Below are positions 1 to 11,914 of a stretch of 64,000 nt of DNA, piece after piece. The stretch is taken from the NCBI GenBank assembly GCA_033032865.1, contig JAWHQI010000028.1, positions 6,715,001-6,779,000 on the forward strand. The letters run 5' to 3'. The translations under genes were made by a program, and so were the position numbers. Positions within the stretch are counted from its first letter, which is position 1; each line of letters opens with the position of its first letter. The notes under the pieces are model-generated. The model was not told where the DNA came from and did no database searches. It saw only the letters and a program-made list of their open reading frames with translations. This stretch comes from Dactylorhiza incarnata. Lineage: Eukaryota; Streptophyta; Magnoliopsida; Asparagales; Orchidaceae.

Positions 1-551
1 GCAACCGCATGAAGCTAACATAACATCAATTCATCACAAACAATCCACCCTAAGGACATAGCCTTGGTGGGGAAAAAGGGCTTTTGATCGGTCTAGGTAA
101 GACACCTTCCACGACCTCTCCCATGATCACACGACTTACATGAGGTATGAACCTCTCACCGATCTGCATGGAAATGGGTTCGGTTCAGCTTTGCCCGTGC
201 TCTAACCGTCGCGATCTATCGCACGACGCGGGTACGCCTTCACCTTGGCCCGTAAGGGTTTAGCACATCAAGTGCCCACATAATTAAGCTACGCATCTAA
301 TCCTTTCACACGGACTTAGACTTTGCAAATAACAACTAAGAAGGAGGTCCAAGACAACTCCTCTTCAAATCTAGTGGCGAAGGTTTGCATTCAACCACCC
401 AAGCAAGGGGCTTTCGTTAGGCTCTCAAAAGGCACCTAAAACTCAAGTCCCGCAACACAATAGAAGATCTCACGGAGACATTCTTCGGCACGCATTCTAG
501 GCCTAACCTAAATGCAACGTCGCAATCCAAGCATCACCGATCCGGGCTCAC
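1..551 (-). repeat. Tekay-2 3' LTR, segment 1
   Basis: Homologous along its length to the Tekay-1 LTRs (for example 14981-15531), with scattered substitutions. It is interrupted at 551 by A1 and resumes at 6878. No ORF of interest. Confidence 0.85.
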
Positions 552-2110
552 TGATGGCGCAAATCTCACACACCGCTATAGGCAGTAGCTCGACTGCGAC
601 ACGAAACGGCAGTGTATCGATCGTTCAAGTAATATAAAACGAGGAGTAATCCCCGAGTATCAAATCTCTCAAGGAACACAGTAGGGTGGAGTTGACTATT
701 GAGGAGGGACTTGAGATCGAAGTCCTTTCGAGCGGATGGATGCGGAAACGGGGATTTTGGATTGTGGAAAACAAAGAGGAAATGCTATGACTACTCCTAT
801 GCAATGCCGCTATGCAATGCTTCGCTTGGCGGGATGGAGACTAGGCAGGCCTTGAGCGCGCTGCGTCGCAAGGGCGGATGGACGAGTAGGCAAACGGATC
901 GAACTATGCAGGCCTTGAGCGCGCTGCTTCGTTAGGCGGGATGGAATACACGGGCCGCTATGCCATGCTTCGGTGGGCGGATGGGCGAGTAGGCTAACGG
1001 AAAGAGGGTCGTCGGCACCTCTTCGACAAGCATGCCACTAGCAATTTCTAATGCGGCACCGGGCACGGTGGAGGAGTGGAAAATGGATGGGGGCGCACCT
1101 CAATAACACAAATGAACTAAATAATTCCATAAACATGAAACAAACAATAATACACATGGTTCATAGCATTCATCATCTAAATAAAGAGATTACAACAAAT
1201 ATAACCACACAAGTAGAAGAAAAAGGCAAGAGATACGACCGAATCCGGAGTCTTGTTGTAGATTCACGGTAGGAAGCACCGGGTTGTCAATCCGCGTCCT
1301 AACTCGGTCCCAACTGTCGTCCGGGGTAGAGGAGGGCTGTCACACCTCCCAATGGACCCGTCTTCTCCAGCGATTTACAATCCGGCCACGTCGGATGCGA
1401 AGAACTTCTTCCTTGGCGATCAAAATAAGCGTAGAATCCTTTCCTTTAAGCCCTTGGATGATGGAGGAGGCCTAGGGGGTGAAAAACTGTGAAAAGGGCG
1501 AAAAACGGCGGACTGGACGGCGTTCCAATGTGTGATCCCGACCTAATTCGCGAGCAGGGCATTATATAGGCGCTGAATTAAACATTGCGCACGGTCATTG
1601 GCGCACGACCAGTGGTCGTGCGCACTAGAATTCTGTGATCGTGCGCCTGACTGGACGGAGCCTACAAGGGAAGAAATTTATAAAATACAATGTTCGCACG
1701 ACCAGTGACGCACGACCAATGGTCGTGCGCACTATCGAAAGTGGTCGTGCGATAAGCCAGACAGAACTCATAGAAAGGGGTGTTAAGTGCGCACGATCAA
1801 TGGCGCACGACCAGTGGTCGTGCGCAATAGAACCAGTGATCGTGCGCAGTGTTCCTGTGCAGAATTGTACCGGGAACACCTGCACGACTCCTGTTCCAGC
1901 GTACAACACCAATCTAGCCACTGAAGATGGCACTTAACAAAGCATGAAAACTAGTAACGAAGGTAAACAAGAGATAACACCAAAACGGGCCAAAAGTGTA
2001 CCTAGCATAGAATGATCAATATGAACTATAACAGGGCTAAAGTGCGGTGAAATGACTAAATAAACGGCCCAGATGAGTCCATAAAAGTGTATATGATCTG
2101 GGACTCATCA
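552..2110 (-). repeat. A1 3' LTR
   Basis: 1559-bp LTR, nearly identical to 5315-6872. It holds an inverted-repeat promoter module (1587-1848) and, on the minus strand, a TATA box at about 1561-1570. Small ORFs inside it are by-products of the palindromic repeats. Confidence 0.92.
1561..1848 (-). promoter_or_regulatory. A1 3' LTR: TATA box with upstream palindromic GTCGTGCGC module
   Basis: On the minus strand several copies of GCGCACGACC and GGTCGTGCGC form 10-bp inverted repeats around a 3-base centre. They end about 20-30 bp before a CCTATATAAT box at 1561-1570. The placement suggests a U3 promoter or enhancer array; function is inferred. Confidence 0.6.
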
Positions 2111-3857
2111 CACCCCCAGACTTACCTGTTTGCGCGTCCCGAGCAAACGAATCCGGCGGAGTGTGAAAACAGTAGTTAACATAGAGAATTACACAAAGAA
2201 GTACGGTGCGAAGTAACATACGCATGCGAGTAGAAATTCTAGTAAAAAGAGATTCTAACTATGCCAGTTAGTTTACATAAGTATTAGAGCGTAAGTAAAG
2301 ATTTAGTTATACTCAGTTGGTGAATTTATGAAGAATTCGCACGATCATGCCCGGTGTGAAAGTAACAAGACACTAAGGCGGGTGTTGCACAAGATCGGGG
2401 TTTAGGAATAACTCTGCTAAAATCCATCAACGTCGTGAACCATACGCTCGCCCGGTCACACTCTCTCCACGGCGCTAGCAAACTCATGAGATAAATCAAT
2501 AGGACTTTAGGATTAAGTTGGGGCTTAAGTTACAGTATGATATTCAAATTTAAACACGATGGCTACGCAACCCAAGTGAGCTAACGGAACGCTGCACCAC
2601 ACAAAACCAAAAACAATGCTCGTGTGACACACCCCCAGACTTATCATGAAAACTAGGTGTGCAAACGGCCTACTTCACAATCACCAACGAATTTTCTATT
2701 TAGCTCGGGGGGATTTCTTTTCAATAAACTTTTTCCAGAATTTTTTTCTTCTTTTTACAACATACTTTTCTTCTTTTACTTATCCTCGAGTTGGTACAAA
2801 TTCAGCAAAATGGCGTTTATTTCCCCTTCTCAAAACGACGAGTCCATACATCACAACAAATTGAGAATTATGAGCGCAGTTAAACAGCAATTTGGTTGCG
2901 GGTGTAGGATAAGCTTTGGGCTTTGGTGGATGAAGAGGAGCTGGACAAAGGAGTGGTAGGCACAAATTTGGCTTGCAAAGGTGAGCGAAAAGGACATGGA
3001 ACGACAAGGCTCAAACTAGCCAAAAGGTGGCCTACATCACGTTTAACTCGACGAGTCGCTCTCGCCCATGCTTCGAGAGTCGCTTGGGGCAAGTTCTTAG
3101 CCCACGAGAAAGATAAACCTTCCTCCCGACTCGAGCAACACACGACTAGTGCTCGTACACACACAACACCGGGTTATCGTCAATTTCATTCACATTCACC
3201 ATTTGAGTATAATAAATCTAAAACTACGCAAAAATACTAATCATAAATTAAATGCATAGAAATAATCTAATTTTACTCAAATTCTATCGTAGCATGCGGA
3301 TGCGACTAGAACACTGCTCGAGTCAACATCGCGCTCCTAATAGTAATTCCTAAGTTAACATCCTATTTCATACTCCAACCAAAACAATTCATTCGGAAAC
3401 AAAACAAATAGGTAAGCGCGCACTCAAGCGGGTGCAGTGGTGTGCAATGAAAATAAACTAAACATCTTTCCATAAACTAAAATATAAATACTTCTAGCAT
3501 GCTATGCGATAGTGAACATGAGTGGGCACACAAACTGCTCTCCCCCAGACTTAAACTAAACAATCCACAAAATGTATGACATGACAATCAGAAAAGGCTA
3601 GGGAAAGAGAGTACCCAGTGCTCAGAAATGAGCACACCAGAAGATTGGCGTGTAAGCTAAAATGAGCCGCAGCGTCTGCCATCCAGAAAAAATACCTGCA
3701 GGGGTCAGCTCCACAGAAACAAAAGAAAATAGAAAACTGAAAAAAAAGAATACTACTAACTAAACTAAACAAGATGAAATAAGAAATGCAGGAAAAGGTA
3801 AGATAACTACTGGGGTTATTGTCATCCCAGCACGACTTATTCGGATTTTATACAATT
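2111..3857 (-). other. A1 3' untranslated block with three PPT-like motifs
   Basis: About 1.75 kb between the ORF stop and the 3' LTR. The minus-strand motif AAGTCTGGGGG(T/A)G occurs at 2111-2123 (touching the LTR, hence the functional polypurine tract), 2630-2642 and 3540-3552. The block aligns with 24545-26000 in A3 and 35589-37031 in A2. A stretch at about 2880-3164 stays open in one frame in A1 and A3 but closes with a stop in A2, so I do not call a gene there. Confidence 0.75.
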
Positions 3858-5144
3858 CTAGCTTATAGGCCTATGAAAAGAAAAGTGGACAGGTAACTGT
3901 TCTAATATGCGTGTAGGTAGCAGGTACCTATACGGAGAATGAACAGTCACGCCTCTACCCGAATATAAATAAAACCTGCCCATCACAGGTAGAGGAAAAA
4001 GGAAGTAAGAAGAGGAGGAGGCCTGGTCCTCACTCATCTCAACAAAACTATCCTTGCCCAGCAAGGTATCGTCCGCAGGGAGGCAGCAGGAAGCGAAGGC
4101 AATGAGTGGAGCTTCCTCTACGGAGGGGGAATAAACCTCCTCACATGAGAGGATGCTCTCATCATTGACTTGAGCAAAAAGCTCCAAGTCCTCCTGAAGT
4201 ACCTGTGAAGATTCAACCTGCACAGGCTCGGGTGAAGGAAGGGGATCAAGAAATAAAGAAGACGAAGAACATAAATAAACATCAATCGGGGGAGTGATCC
4301 CGGTCTCACTCCCATCAGGTTGGGAAGGTAAAAGAATGTTTGCATTGTCATCAATGCTACAAGGTTCGGTGGGATCAACAGTGGCCAAGCTAGAGATTTG
4401 GACTTCCTCCACCGGTGCTGAGGAAAACTCCTCTTCACCTAGAAGGTTGTCCTCCTCCATAGGAACAGGCATAACACTAAAGTCACCAGCCTCCTATTGC
4501 GACACATCATCAACAATGTCGTCAGAGACGAGTGTAGTATGCACAACAGGGGGAAGAATAGTGCTCGGATAAAAGTCGAGCATCGATTCCTCACAACAAA
4601 TCGAATCCACTAGAGGTGGTGGATGCACATGGAGAATAGGCTCAGCAATGTCGGTGCCCAGATCAGCCGCACATCCGGTGACCGTGTCCATGCCATACCC
4701 TTCAAGATGTGAAGGTGACAAAGACACATAACCGGATGTTGAAGGTGTGCCGCCAGAGTTAGGAGTTGGGACGATCCGGATATCCGGCTCGTCATCCTCG
4801 TCCAATTGGTGAAGATACTCGGCACAGTCCTTCAAGACATGATCAGTGCTCCGACAAAACCGGCACTGCCTAGCGGGCTTCTTTGGCACAGCGGGTGCTG
4901 AAGCCGAAAAGAAGTAAGACGGTAAAGGCTCAGCAGAGTAGCCATAAGACTTACGCGCACCATATGGAGTATCAGACGAAGTCGGTGCTCCATATGCAGG
5001 GCTATAAGAATTATGCCTACTATTCTCCGTAGGGCATTCATCACTAGAGTGGGAGGTAGCTCCACACCAACGGCAACGAAAATTAAGATGTGCCCAGATA
5101 GTGCGAAGATAAAACGATTGAAAAATAAAAATGCTATTGTGCAA
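3858..5144 (-). pseudogene. A1 gag-like protein with two CCHC zinc knuckles, interrupted
   Basis: I do not recognise the family beyond a nucleic-acid-binding, gag-like protein. The upstream part (4494-5144) has two CX2CX4HX4C knuckles, CRWCGATSHSSDEC and CRFCRSTDHVLKDC, separated by a Tyr/Ser/Pro-rich linker. An acidic, Ser/Pro-rich region follows. The downstream part (3858-4472) is acidic and ends in a conserved basic tail containing PTRILEQLPVHF. The two parts share one frame, broken by a TAG at 4494-4496 where A2 has GAG. No ATG lies upstream of knuckle 1 in this frame (the open frame begins with TTG at 5144), so the true start may lie in a spliced leader. There are no enzymatic motifs. 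Presumed role: packaging or particle formation. Confidence 0.6.
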
Positions 5145-5290
5145 AATACTACACCTAACAAAAATTACTAAAGCAACCTAATTAAAGCAGGAAAATGGAA
5201 TAAAAAGAAATAAAACAAAGAAATGCAATTTACAAATGGAAGGGCTTCTCTCTCAGGTTCTCCCTCTCCAGAAAACTCACACGACTGTGT
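5145..5290 (-). other. A1 leader
   Basis: Leader between primer site and ORF. On the minus strand it is T-rich and matches the A2 leader 13494-13690. No clear start codon. Confidence 0.5.
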
Positions 5291-5308
5291 TCCCCGGCAA
5301 CGGCGCCA
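5291..5308 (-). other. A1 primer binding site (tRNA-Asp)
   Basis: The minus strand reads TGGCGCCGTTGCCGGGGA, an 18-base match to the complement of the 3' end of plant tRNA-Asp. It lies 6 bases inside the 5' LTR. This primer is typical of Athila/Tat-type elements. Confidence 0.9.
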
Positions 5309-5314
5309 AAAACT

Positions 5315-6872
5315 TGATGGCGCAAATCTCACACACCGCTATAGGCGGTAGCTCGACTGCGACACGAAACGGCAGTGTACCGATCGTTCAAGTAATATAA
5401 AACGAGGAGTAATCCCCGAGTATCGAATCTCTCAAGGAACACAGTAGGGTGGAGTTGACTATTGAGGAGGGACTTGAGATCGAAGTCCTTTCGAGCGGAT
5501 GGATGCGGAAACGGGGATTTTGGATTGTGGAAAACAAAGAGGAAATGCTATGACTACTCCTATGCAATGCCGCTATGCAATGCTTCGCTTGGTGGGATGG
5601 AGACTAGGCAGGCCTTGAGCGCGTTGCGTCGCAAGGGCGGATGGACGAGTAGGCAAACGGATCGAACTATGCAGGGCTTGAGCGCGCTGCTTCGTTAGGC
5701 GGGATGGAATACACGGGCCGCTATGCCACGCTTCGGTGGGCGGATGGGCGAGTAGGCTAACGGAATGAGGGTCGTCGGCACCTCTTCAACAAGCACGCCA
5801 CTAGCAATTGCTAGTGCGGCACCGGGCACGGTGGAGGAGTGGAAAATGGATGGGGGCGCACCTCAATAACACAAATGAACTAAATAATTCCATAAACATG
5901 AAATAAACAATAATACACATGGTTCATAGCATTCATCATCTAAATAAAGAGATTACAACAAATATAACCACACAAGTAGAAGAAAAAGGCAAGAGATACG
6001 ACCGAATCCGGAGTCTTATTGTAGATTCACGGTAGGAAGCACCGGGTTGTCAATCCGCGTCCTAACTCGGTCTCAACTGTCGTCCGGGGTAGAGAAGGGC
6101 TGTCACACCTCCCAATGGACCCGTCTTCTCCAGCGATTTACAATCCGGCCACGTCGGATGCGAAGAACTTCTTCCTTGGCGATCAAAATAAGCGTAGAAT
6201 CCTTTCCTTTAAGCCCTTGGATGATGGAGGAGGCCTAGGGGGTGAAAAACTGTGAAAAGGGCGAAAAACGGCGGACTGGACGGCGTTCCAATGTGTGATC
6301 CCGACCTAATTCGCGAGCAGGGCATTATATAGGCGCTGAATTAAACATTGCGCATGGTCATTGGCGCATGACCAGTGGTCGTGCGCACTAGAATTCTGTG
6401 ATCGTGCGCCTGACTGGACGGAGCCTGCAAGGGAAGAAATTTATAAAATACAATGTTCGCACGACCAGTGACACACGACCAATGGTCGTGCGCACTATCA
6501 TAAGTGGTCGTGCGATAAGCCAGACAGAACTCATAGAAAGGGGTGTTAAGTGCGCACGATCAATGGCGCACGACCAGTGGTCGTGCGCAATAGAACCAGT
6601 GATCGTGCGCAGTGTTCCTGTGCAGAATTGTACCGGGAACACCTGCACGACTCCTGTTCCAGCGTACAACACCAATCTAGCCACTGAAGATGGCACTTAA
6701 CAAAGCATGAAAACTAGTAACGAAGGTAAACAAGAGATAACACCAAAACGGGCCAAAAGTGTACCTAGCATAGAATGATCAATATGGACTATAACAGGGC
6801 TAAAGTGCGGTGAAATTACTAAATAAACGGCCCAGATGAGTCCATAAAAGTGTATATGATCAGGACTCATCA
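5315..6872 (-). repeat. A1 5' LTR
   Basis: 1558-bp LTR, the promoter copy. Palindromic GTCGTGCGC module at 6350-6610 and TATA box at about 6324-6333 on the minus strand. Flanked by target duplication CTCAC at 6873-6877. Confidence 0.92.
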
Positions 6873-6877
6873 CTCAC

Positions 6878-7733
6878 GACCACGAATAGGCTTCACACAA
6901 AATGCCTAAATCCACACGACTACCGGATTTCTAAATGCAATATGCCGGGGACGGACACAATCGACCCGGAGTTCCGAAAAACTGGAGGAAATCCTACACT
7001 TCACCCATTTGGTGAAAGGGATTCCTCATGTAAGCATGGAAAAAGGAATGAGAGGACAAAACACGTCCTAAGAGCGGGAGGAAGGATCGTTACCCTTGGA
7101 GTACACTTCGGCGCCATGGAACAAAACTTGTTCGGTGGGAAACGATGGCAGCGGACTCTTCTCCGCGAATCCGGTCTCGGTTTGCGAATCCGATCTTTGG
7201 AGCTCCTTCAATGGGGGAAAATGGCTCCTCCTTCTCTCTAGGTTTTCAAATGTAAGAGAGAGAGTGGGGTGGGAGAAATGAGGTTCTAAACCCTCATTTC
7301 CCGACCTTAAGCCATCAAGAAATATTTCCCACCATCAGATCTCCTCACATCTCAACGGATGGCTCTGATTTAAACTTAAAACGGGCTGGAAAAACCCGTA
7401 CACGGCTTGGCACACGACCGTGTGCCAGGCCGTGTGAACACACAGAAAAAACTGGAGCTAGACACACCCTTGCACACGGCCATGTCTATGGCCGTGTGGA
7501 TCTACACGGTTAGGGACACAGCCGTGTGCCTAGCCGTGCCTTCTCTGCCAAAGTTTGACGCTTAAAATTCACGGACACGACCTTGCACATGGCCGTGTCG
7601 CAAACCATGTCAAAAATCAGCTTCTCTAAAAAGCTTCCTAAACACCCCCAAACATCCCCAAAACCCCATGGGACTCCTCTAATGCTCTTAGGGTCTTCAT
7701 GGAAAGCAATTATATGGATTTTGGGGTGTTACA
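6878..7733 (-). repeat. Tekay-2 3' LTR, segment 2
   Basis: Continuation of the LTR after the A1 insertion, ending ggtgttaca at 7733. Its U3 (about 7395-7620) carries a different palindromic motif set (CACACGGCC / GGCCGTGTG) from the GTCGTGCGC set at the same place in the Tekay-1 LTR. Confidence 0.85.
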
Positions 7734-7750
7734 ACTCTCCACCCCTTAAA
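7734..7750 (-). other. Tekay-2 polypurine tract
   Basis: The minus strand reads TTTTAAGGGGTGGAGAGT directly before the LTR. It lies next to the TTTGGGACGAAATTC stretch seen at this place in the other Tekay-type elements here. Confidence 0.75.
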
Positions 7751-7785
7751 AGAATTTCGTCCCAAAATTTCTAATACGAAAGCAA

Positions 7786-10700
7786 TCAAACATAAGTCGT
7801 ACCTGAGAGAAATAGCTTGAGATACTCCGCAAGCATTTCCTGCTCTCTTTCCCAAGAGAGTTCCTCTCGCCCGCAATTATTCCAACGGACCTTTACCATC
7901 CGAATGGACTTGTTCCGCAACTGCTTTACTTCTGTGTCTTCGATGTGAATGGGCTTGACTTTCGTCGTTAGCCCACCATCTACCGACACTTTGTTGACCG
8001 CAACAACATGAGTAGGCTCCTTCACTGCCTTCCGTAAAACAGAAATGTGAAATACATCATGCAGCCCGCTTAGCTCCGAAGATAGAGCAAGCCGGTAGGC
8101 AGCTTCACCAATGCGCTCCAAGATCTCGAACGGTCTTAAGTACCTCAGACTTAGCTTTTTCAAGCGTCGGATCCTCGATACTCCTTTGAACGGTTTGATC
8201 TTTAAGTAAACTCAGTCGCAAACCGTGAACTCGACATTCCGGTGGTTCGCATTGTAGTATTTTGCTTGCCTATCCTGGGCAATGAGCAACCGCTCTCGTA
8301 TTGCCCGGATTGATGTATTTTCTTCATCAACATCCTTTCGCTTCAATAGTTTAGTATCGCTCGTTTCCGCCTAAGACAACGACGTACGACACTTCCTACC
8401 ATATAGGGCCTCGAAGGGCGCCATCTGTATATTGGCTTGGTAGTTATTATTGTAGGCGAACTCGATCATATAGAGATGATCTTCCCATTTCTTGCCGAAG
8501 TCCAGGGCGGACATCCTTAGCATGTCTTCCATCGTCCTATTGGTCCTTTCAGTCTATCCATCCGTTTGCGGGTGGAAGGTCGTGCTAAATTTTAGCTTGG
8601 TACCTAATAATTGATGAATCATCCTCCAATTGTTTGATGTGAACCGCCCATCACGATCGCTCATGATGCTACGGGGAACCCCATGCAACCGTACGATATT
8701 ATCAACGTATATCTTTGCTAGCTTTTCCACGGAGCCGTCTTTTTGGTTCGGAATAAAGTACGAAACTTTCGTCAATCGATCTACGATCACCCAGATGACG
8801 TCGTTTCCATGTTGCGATCTCAGCAATCCGTGCACGAAATCCATCGAAATATTGTCGAACTTCCATTCCGGGATCGGTAAAGACTTTAGAAACCCACCAG
8901 GTCTTTGACATTCAACCTTTACCAATGAGCAAGTATGACACTTGGCCACGTAGAGAGCAATGTCTTTCTTCATACCCGGCCACCAGAAGAGTTTCTTCAT
9001 GTCCATGTACATTTTCGTGCTCCCTGGGTGGATCGAGTACTTGGTACAGTGAGCCTCGTACATCAATTCCTCCCGTAGTGTGCCAACATTTGGGATGCAC
9101 AATCTTCCATTTTTCTACATAAGACCATCTTCGAAGGAGAAATCAGCGTTTGACCCATCCACGGTCTCCGCTTTATATCGCTTCATTCTCGAATCCAGCT
9201 CCAAAGCCTGTCTAACTCGGTCGGCCAAGTCGTATTGAACCTCCGTCCAGTTCAAACATGCTGAAGGAGACACTCTTCTATCGATACAAATGATCTCCAA
9301 GGCTTCTAGCTCCCGGATTAGACGCTCATCATGCATCAAAATCCAGTTTGCCTGTGTAGGAGCCCGACGACTCAATGCTTCCGCAACCACATTTCCTTTC
9401 CCAGGAGTGTATCGAATGTCGAAGGTGTAGTCCCCAAGGAACTCCATCCACCTCCTTTGTCGCATATTCAACTCCTTCTGATCAAGCAGGTACTTGAGGC
9501 TTTTGTTTCGTAAAGATGTCGATCTTCACGCCATACAAGTAGTGCCTCCAAAGTTTAAGAGCAAATACCACGGCCGCTAGCTCCAAATTATGGACCGGGT
9601 AGTTCCTCTCATGTACCTTTAACTGACGGGAGCCATAGGCAATTACATTTCCGAACAGCACTAGAACGCAACCCAAGCCACTCCTCGAGGCGTCGCTATA
9701 TATTTCGTAACCTTCTGTCCCACATGGCGAGCATAGAATGGGCGCCGTGGTCAGCCAGCTCTTCAGCTCCTCAAAAGCTCGTGCGCACTCGAGCGACCAA
9801 ATGAACTTATGATCTTTCCTGGTCAGTTTAGTGAAGGAAGGGCAATCCTCGAGAAGTTTTCCACAAAGCGCCTATAATAGCCGGCAAGTCCTAAGAAACT
9901 TCGGACTTCCGCTACATTTTTTAACACAGGCCATGCTTGGATCGCCTCTATCTTCGAAGGATTGACTGTTATTCCTTCTCCACTAACAACATGACCAAGG
10001 AATGCTACTGACGATAGCCAAAACTCGCACTTGGAGAACTTGGCATATAACTGATTCCTCCTCAAGGTGTTCAAAACTGCGCGTAGATGCTCAGCATGCT
10101 CCTCTTCCGACTGAGAGTATACCAAAATGTCGTCGATGAAGACGATCACAAATTGATCCAAATACTCTCGGAATGTTCTGTTCATTAAGTCCATGAATAC
10201 CAACGGAGCGTTAGACAGACCGAACGGCATAACCGTGAACTCATAGTGCCCAAAGCGGGTACTGAACGCTGTCTTTGGGATATCACACTCCCGAATACGA
10301 AGCTGATAGTAGCCGACCTTAAATCTAGCTTAGAGTATACCGTCGACCCAACCAATTGGTCGAATAAGTCGTCGATTCTTGGAATCGGATAACGGTTCTT
10401 CTCGGTCAGCTTATTCAGCTCTCGATAGTCAATACATAGACGCAAGCTCCCGTCCTTCTTTTGCACAAAGAGAACCGGTGCACTCCAAGGTGAAGAACTT
10501 GGACATACATAGCCTTGCTCTAGTAGCTCTTGCAACTGAACCTTCAACTCTGCCAATTCCTTTGGCGCTATTCGGTACGGTGAGCGTGCTACAAGCTTGG
10601 CACCTGACACCAGCTCAATACAGAAATCAATCTCTCGCTGAGGTGGAGCCCCAGGGAGTTCGTTAGGAAATAGATCGGCATACTCCGCTACAACTGGGAC

Positions 10701-11173
10701 ATCACTTAAACTGCGCTTTGGCTCCGAAGCCTCCAACAAAGTGAAGAACAACTTCGCGCCCTTTCTCACCGCCTTAACCACCTGGAGAGCAGACATCAAC
10801 GTCTTGCTCGCTCCTCGCATACCCGTGAACGTGGTTTCATCTCCGGTGTTCTTTCTCAAAGTGATCTCCTTGGAATTGTAATCAATGCATGCTCGCTGCT
10901 CCGAGAGCCAGTCCATGCCGAAGATCACGTCAAATTCAGCTAGCGGTAATAACGATACTTCCAAGTCGAAGTCTTGATTTCCAATCCGCACCTTCACACG
11001 ACTCTTCCTATCCGCACCCATGCGAGATCCATTGGGTAGTTCTACTTCCAATCTATCCTCTACTAAGGTAGACGGCACTCCAATTCGCACCACAAAGTCC
11101 TCAGACAGAAAAGAGTGTGATGCACCCGTATCAAATAGAGCTCTCGCCGGATAGTTGAAAATTAGGATGAAAC
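7786..11173 (-). pseudogene. Tekay-2 pol (protease-RT-RNase H-integrase-chromodomain), degraded
   Basis: Minus-strand order: protease with [10 protein letters not shown] (start of the 10185-11192 open stretch), RT with [10 protein letters not shown] (9823-10230), RNase H (9482-9676), integrase HHCC and core with VDRLTK, SDRDGRF and HPQTDG (8554-9102), and a C-terminal chromodomain-like part (7786-8163). Several frameshifts and stops break the frame, with shifts near 10200, 9680-9820 and 9475 and stops within 8164-8553. The sequence is a close relative of Tekay-1 pol, which gives the reading order. The first residues after the putative intron read [16 protein letters not shown]. Confidence 0.9.
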
Positions 11174-11254
11174 CTAATTGCACACAAATCAAACATAAAG
11201 TTGCACAACAGTATCAATCATAAATAGCAATAAACGCTAACTTCTAATCCATAC
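11174..11254 (-). other. Tekay-2 putative gag/pol intron (81 nt)
   Basis: On the minus strand the donor is CACAG|GTATGG and the acceptor GCAATTAG|GTTTC. Removing 81 nt joins gag (DVITG) to protease in frame, phase 1. Read-through meets TAG three codons past the junction. The Tekay-1 counterpart is 82 nt with the same splice ends but many internal differences including an indel, as expected for non-coding sequence. Confidence 0.65.
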
Positions 11255-11914
11255 CTGTGATGACATCAGTTTGTCATTTTGCTTCTTGCTGGCCAAGCGA
11301 GTAAACTCTCGGCTGGATCGGAATGTGCTGGGAAGCAGCAGACTCCGCAGCTTTGCCCTTTTCCGCATGACCCGCAGCACGAGCATAGTCCATCGCTCGG
11401 TTCTCTAGCCTCGGGGGACCACTACGACACACGCTTGCTTTATGTCCCACCTTTCCTCAAGTGAAACATGTAATTGGACCACGTGCAATCGTAGCTCCCG
11501 ACACATTTGAGCGAGTTGGTTCCGCAGACTTGAACTTCCTTTTGTTCCTCCTGAACTCAGATTTGGATTGAGAGGTCGGCGCATGAAATTCAGGTTTCTT
11601 TGCCACGCCCTTTGCTTGCACTCTCTTCATGTCCAACTCTAGAGATCTGGCGCTTTGCACCATCACATGGAAGCCAAACGTCATTGGTCCTGCAAGGAGC
11701 AGCCTCAACTCTTCCCGAAGACCTTCATAAAACTTGTTCGTCTTCATTTCCTCATCTTCCACCAAACACCCTACATAGAGGCCCAATCTAGTGAACTCAT
11801 GCATGTACTCGTCCACCGAGCTATCGCCTTGATTTAACTTCAAGAACTGGTTCTGCAACGCAATGCGTTGGGCAGAGGGAATATATCTCTGAAGAAACGA
11901 CTTTGAGAACTCCG
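11255..11914 (-). pseudogene. Tekay-2 gag, C-terminal remnant
   Basis: Aligns with residues about 70 to the end of Tekay-1 gag (19864-20510). The clean stretch is 11457-11858. The zinc knuckle is disrupted: its first cysteine pair is lost around 11450. A TGA at about 11274 replaces a CGA codon, a C-to-T change. The sequence is cut at 11914 by A2, and the gag N-terminus is not present anywhere in the window because of a deletion (see findings). Confidence 0.8.

Larger units (their letters stand above)
552..6872 (-). mobile_element. A1: non-autonomous Athila/Tat-type LTR element
   Basis: Complete element with two LTRs of 1559 and 1558 bp beginning TGATGG and ending CATCA. They are flanked by the 5-bp duplication CTCAC (547-551 and 6873-6877). 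The target lies in the Tekay-2 LTR, where the Tekay-1 LTR reads ctcacgaccacg without interruption. The 3.2-kb internal region carries a tRNA-Asp primer site, one interrupted gag-like ORF and a long 3' untranslated block. It has no protease, RT, RNase H or integrase, so it depends on enzymes supplied in trans. By eye the LTRs differ at about 2% of positions, implying a fairly recent insertion. Confidence 0.9.

Noticed and set aside
1625..1937. Overlapping ORFs on both strands in A1 LTRs (also 6388-6700 and 24013-24264)
   Set aside because: Produced by GTCGTGCGC inverted repeats, which keep both strands open; no start context, no known domain.
2880..3240. ORFs of about 94-109 aa on both strands, repeated at 25313-25685
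   Set aside because: Conserved because the DNA block is conserved. The minus-strand frame starts with GTG and is closed early in A2, so a gene (for example an env-like protein) is not supported.
5291..5308. tRNA-Asp gene fragments at the primer sites
   Set aside because: Only the 18-base primer complement is present, with no cloverleaf or promoter boxes.
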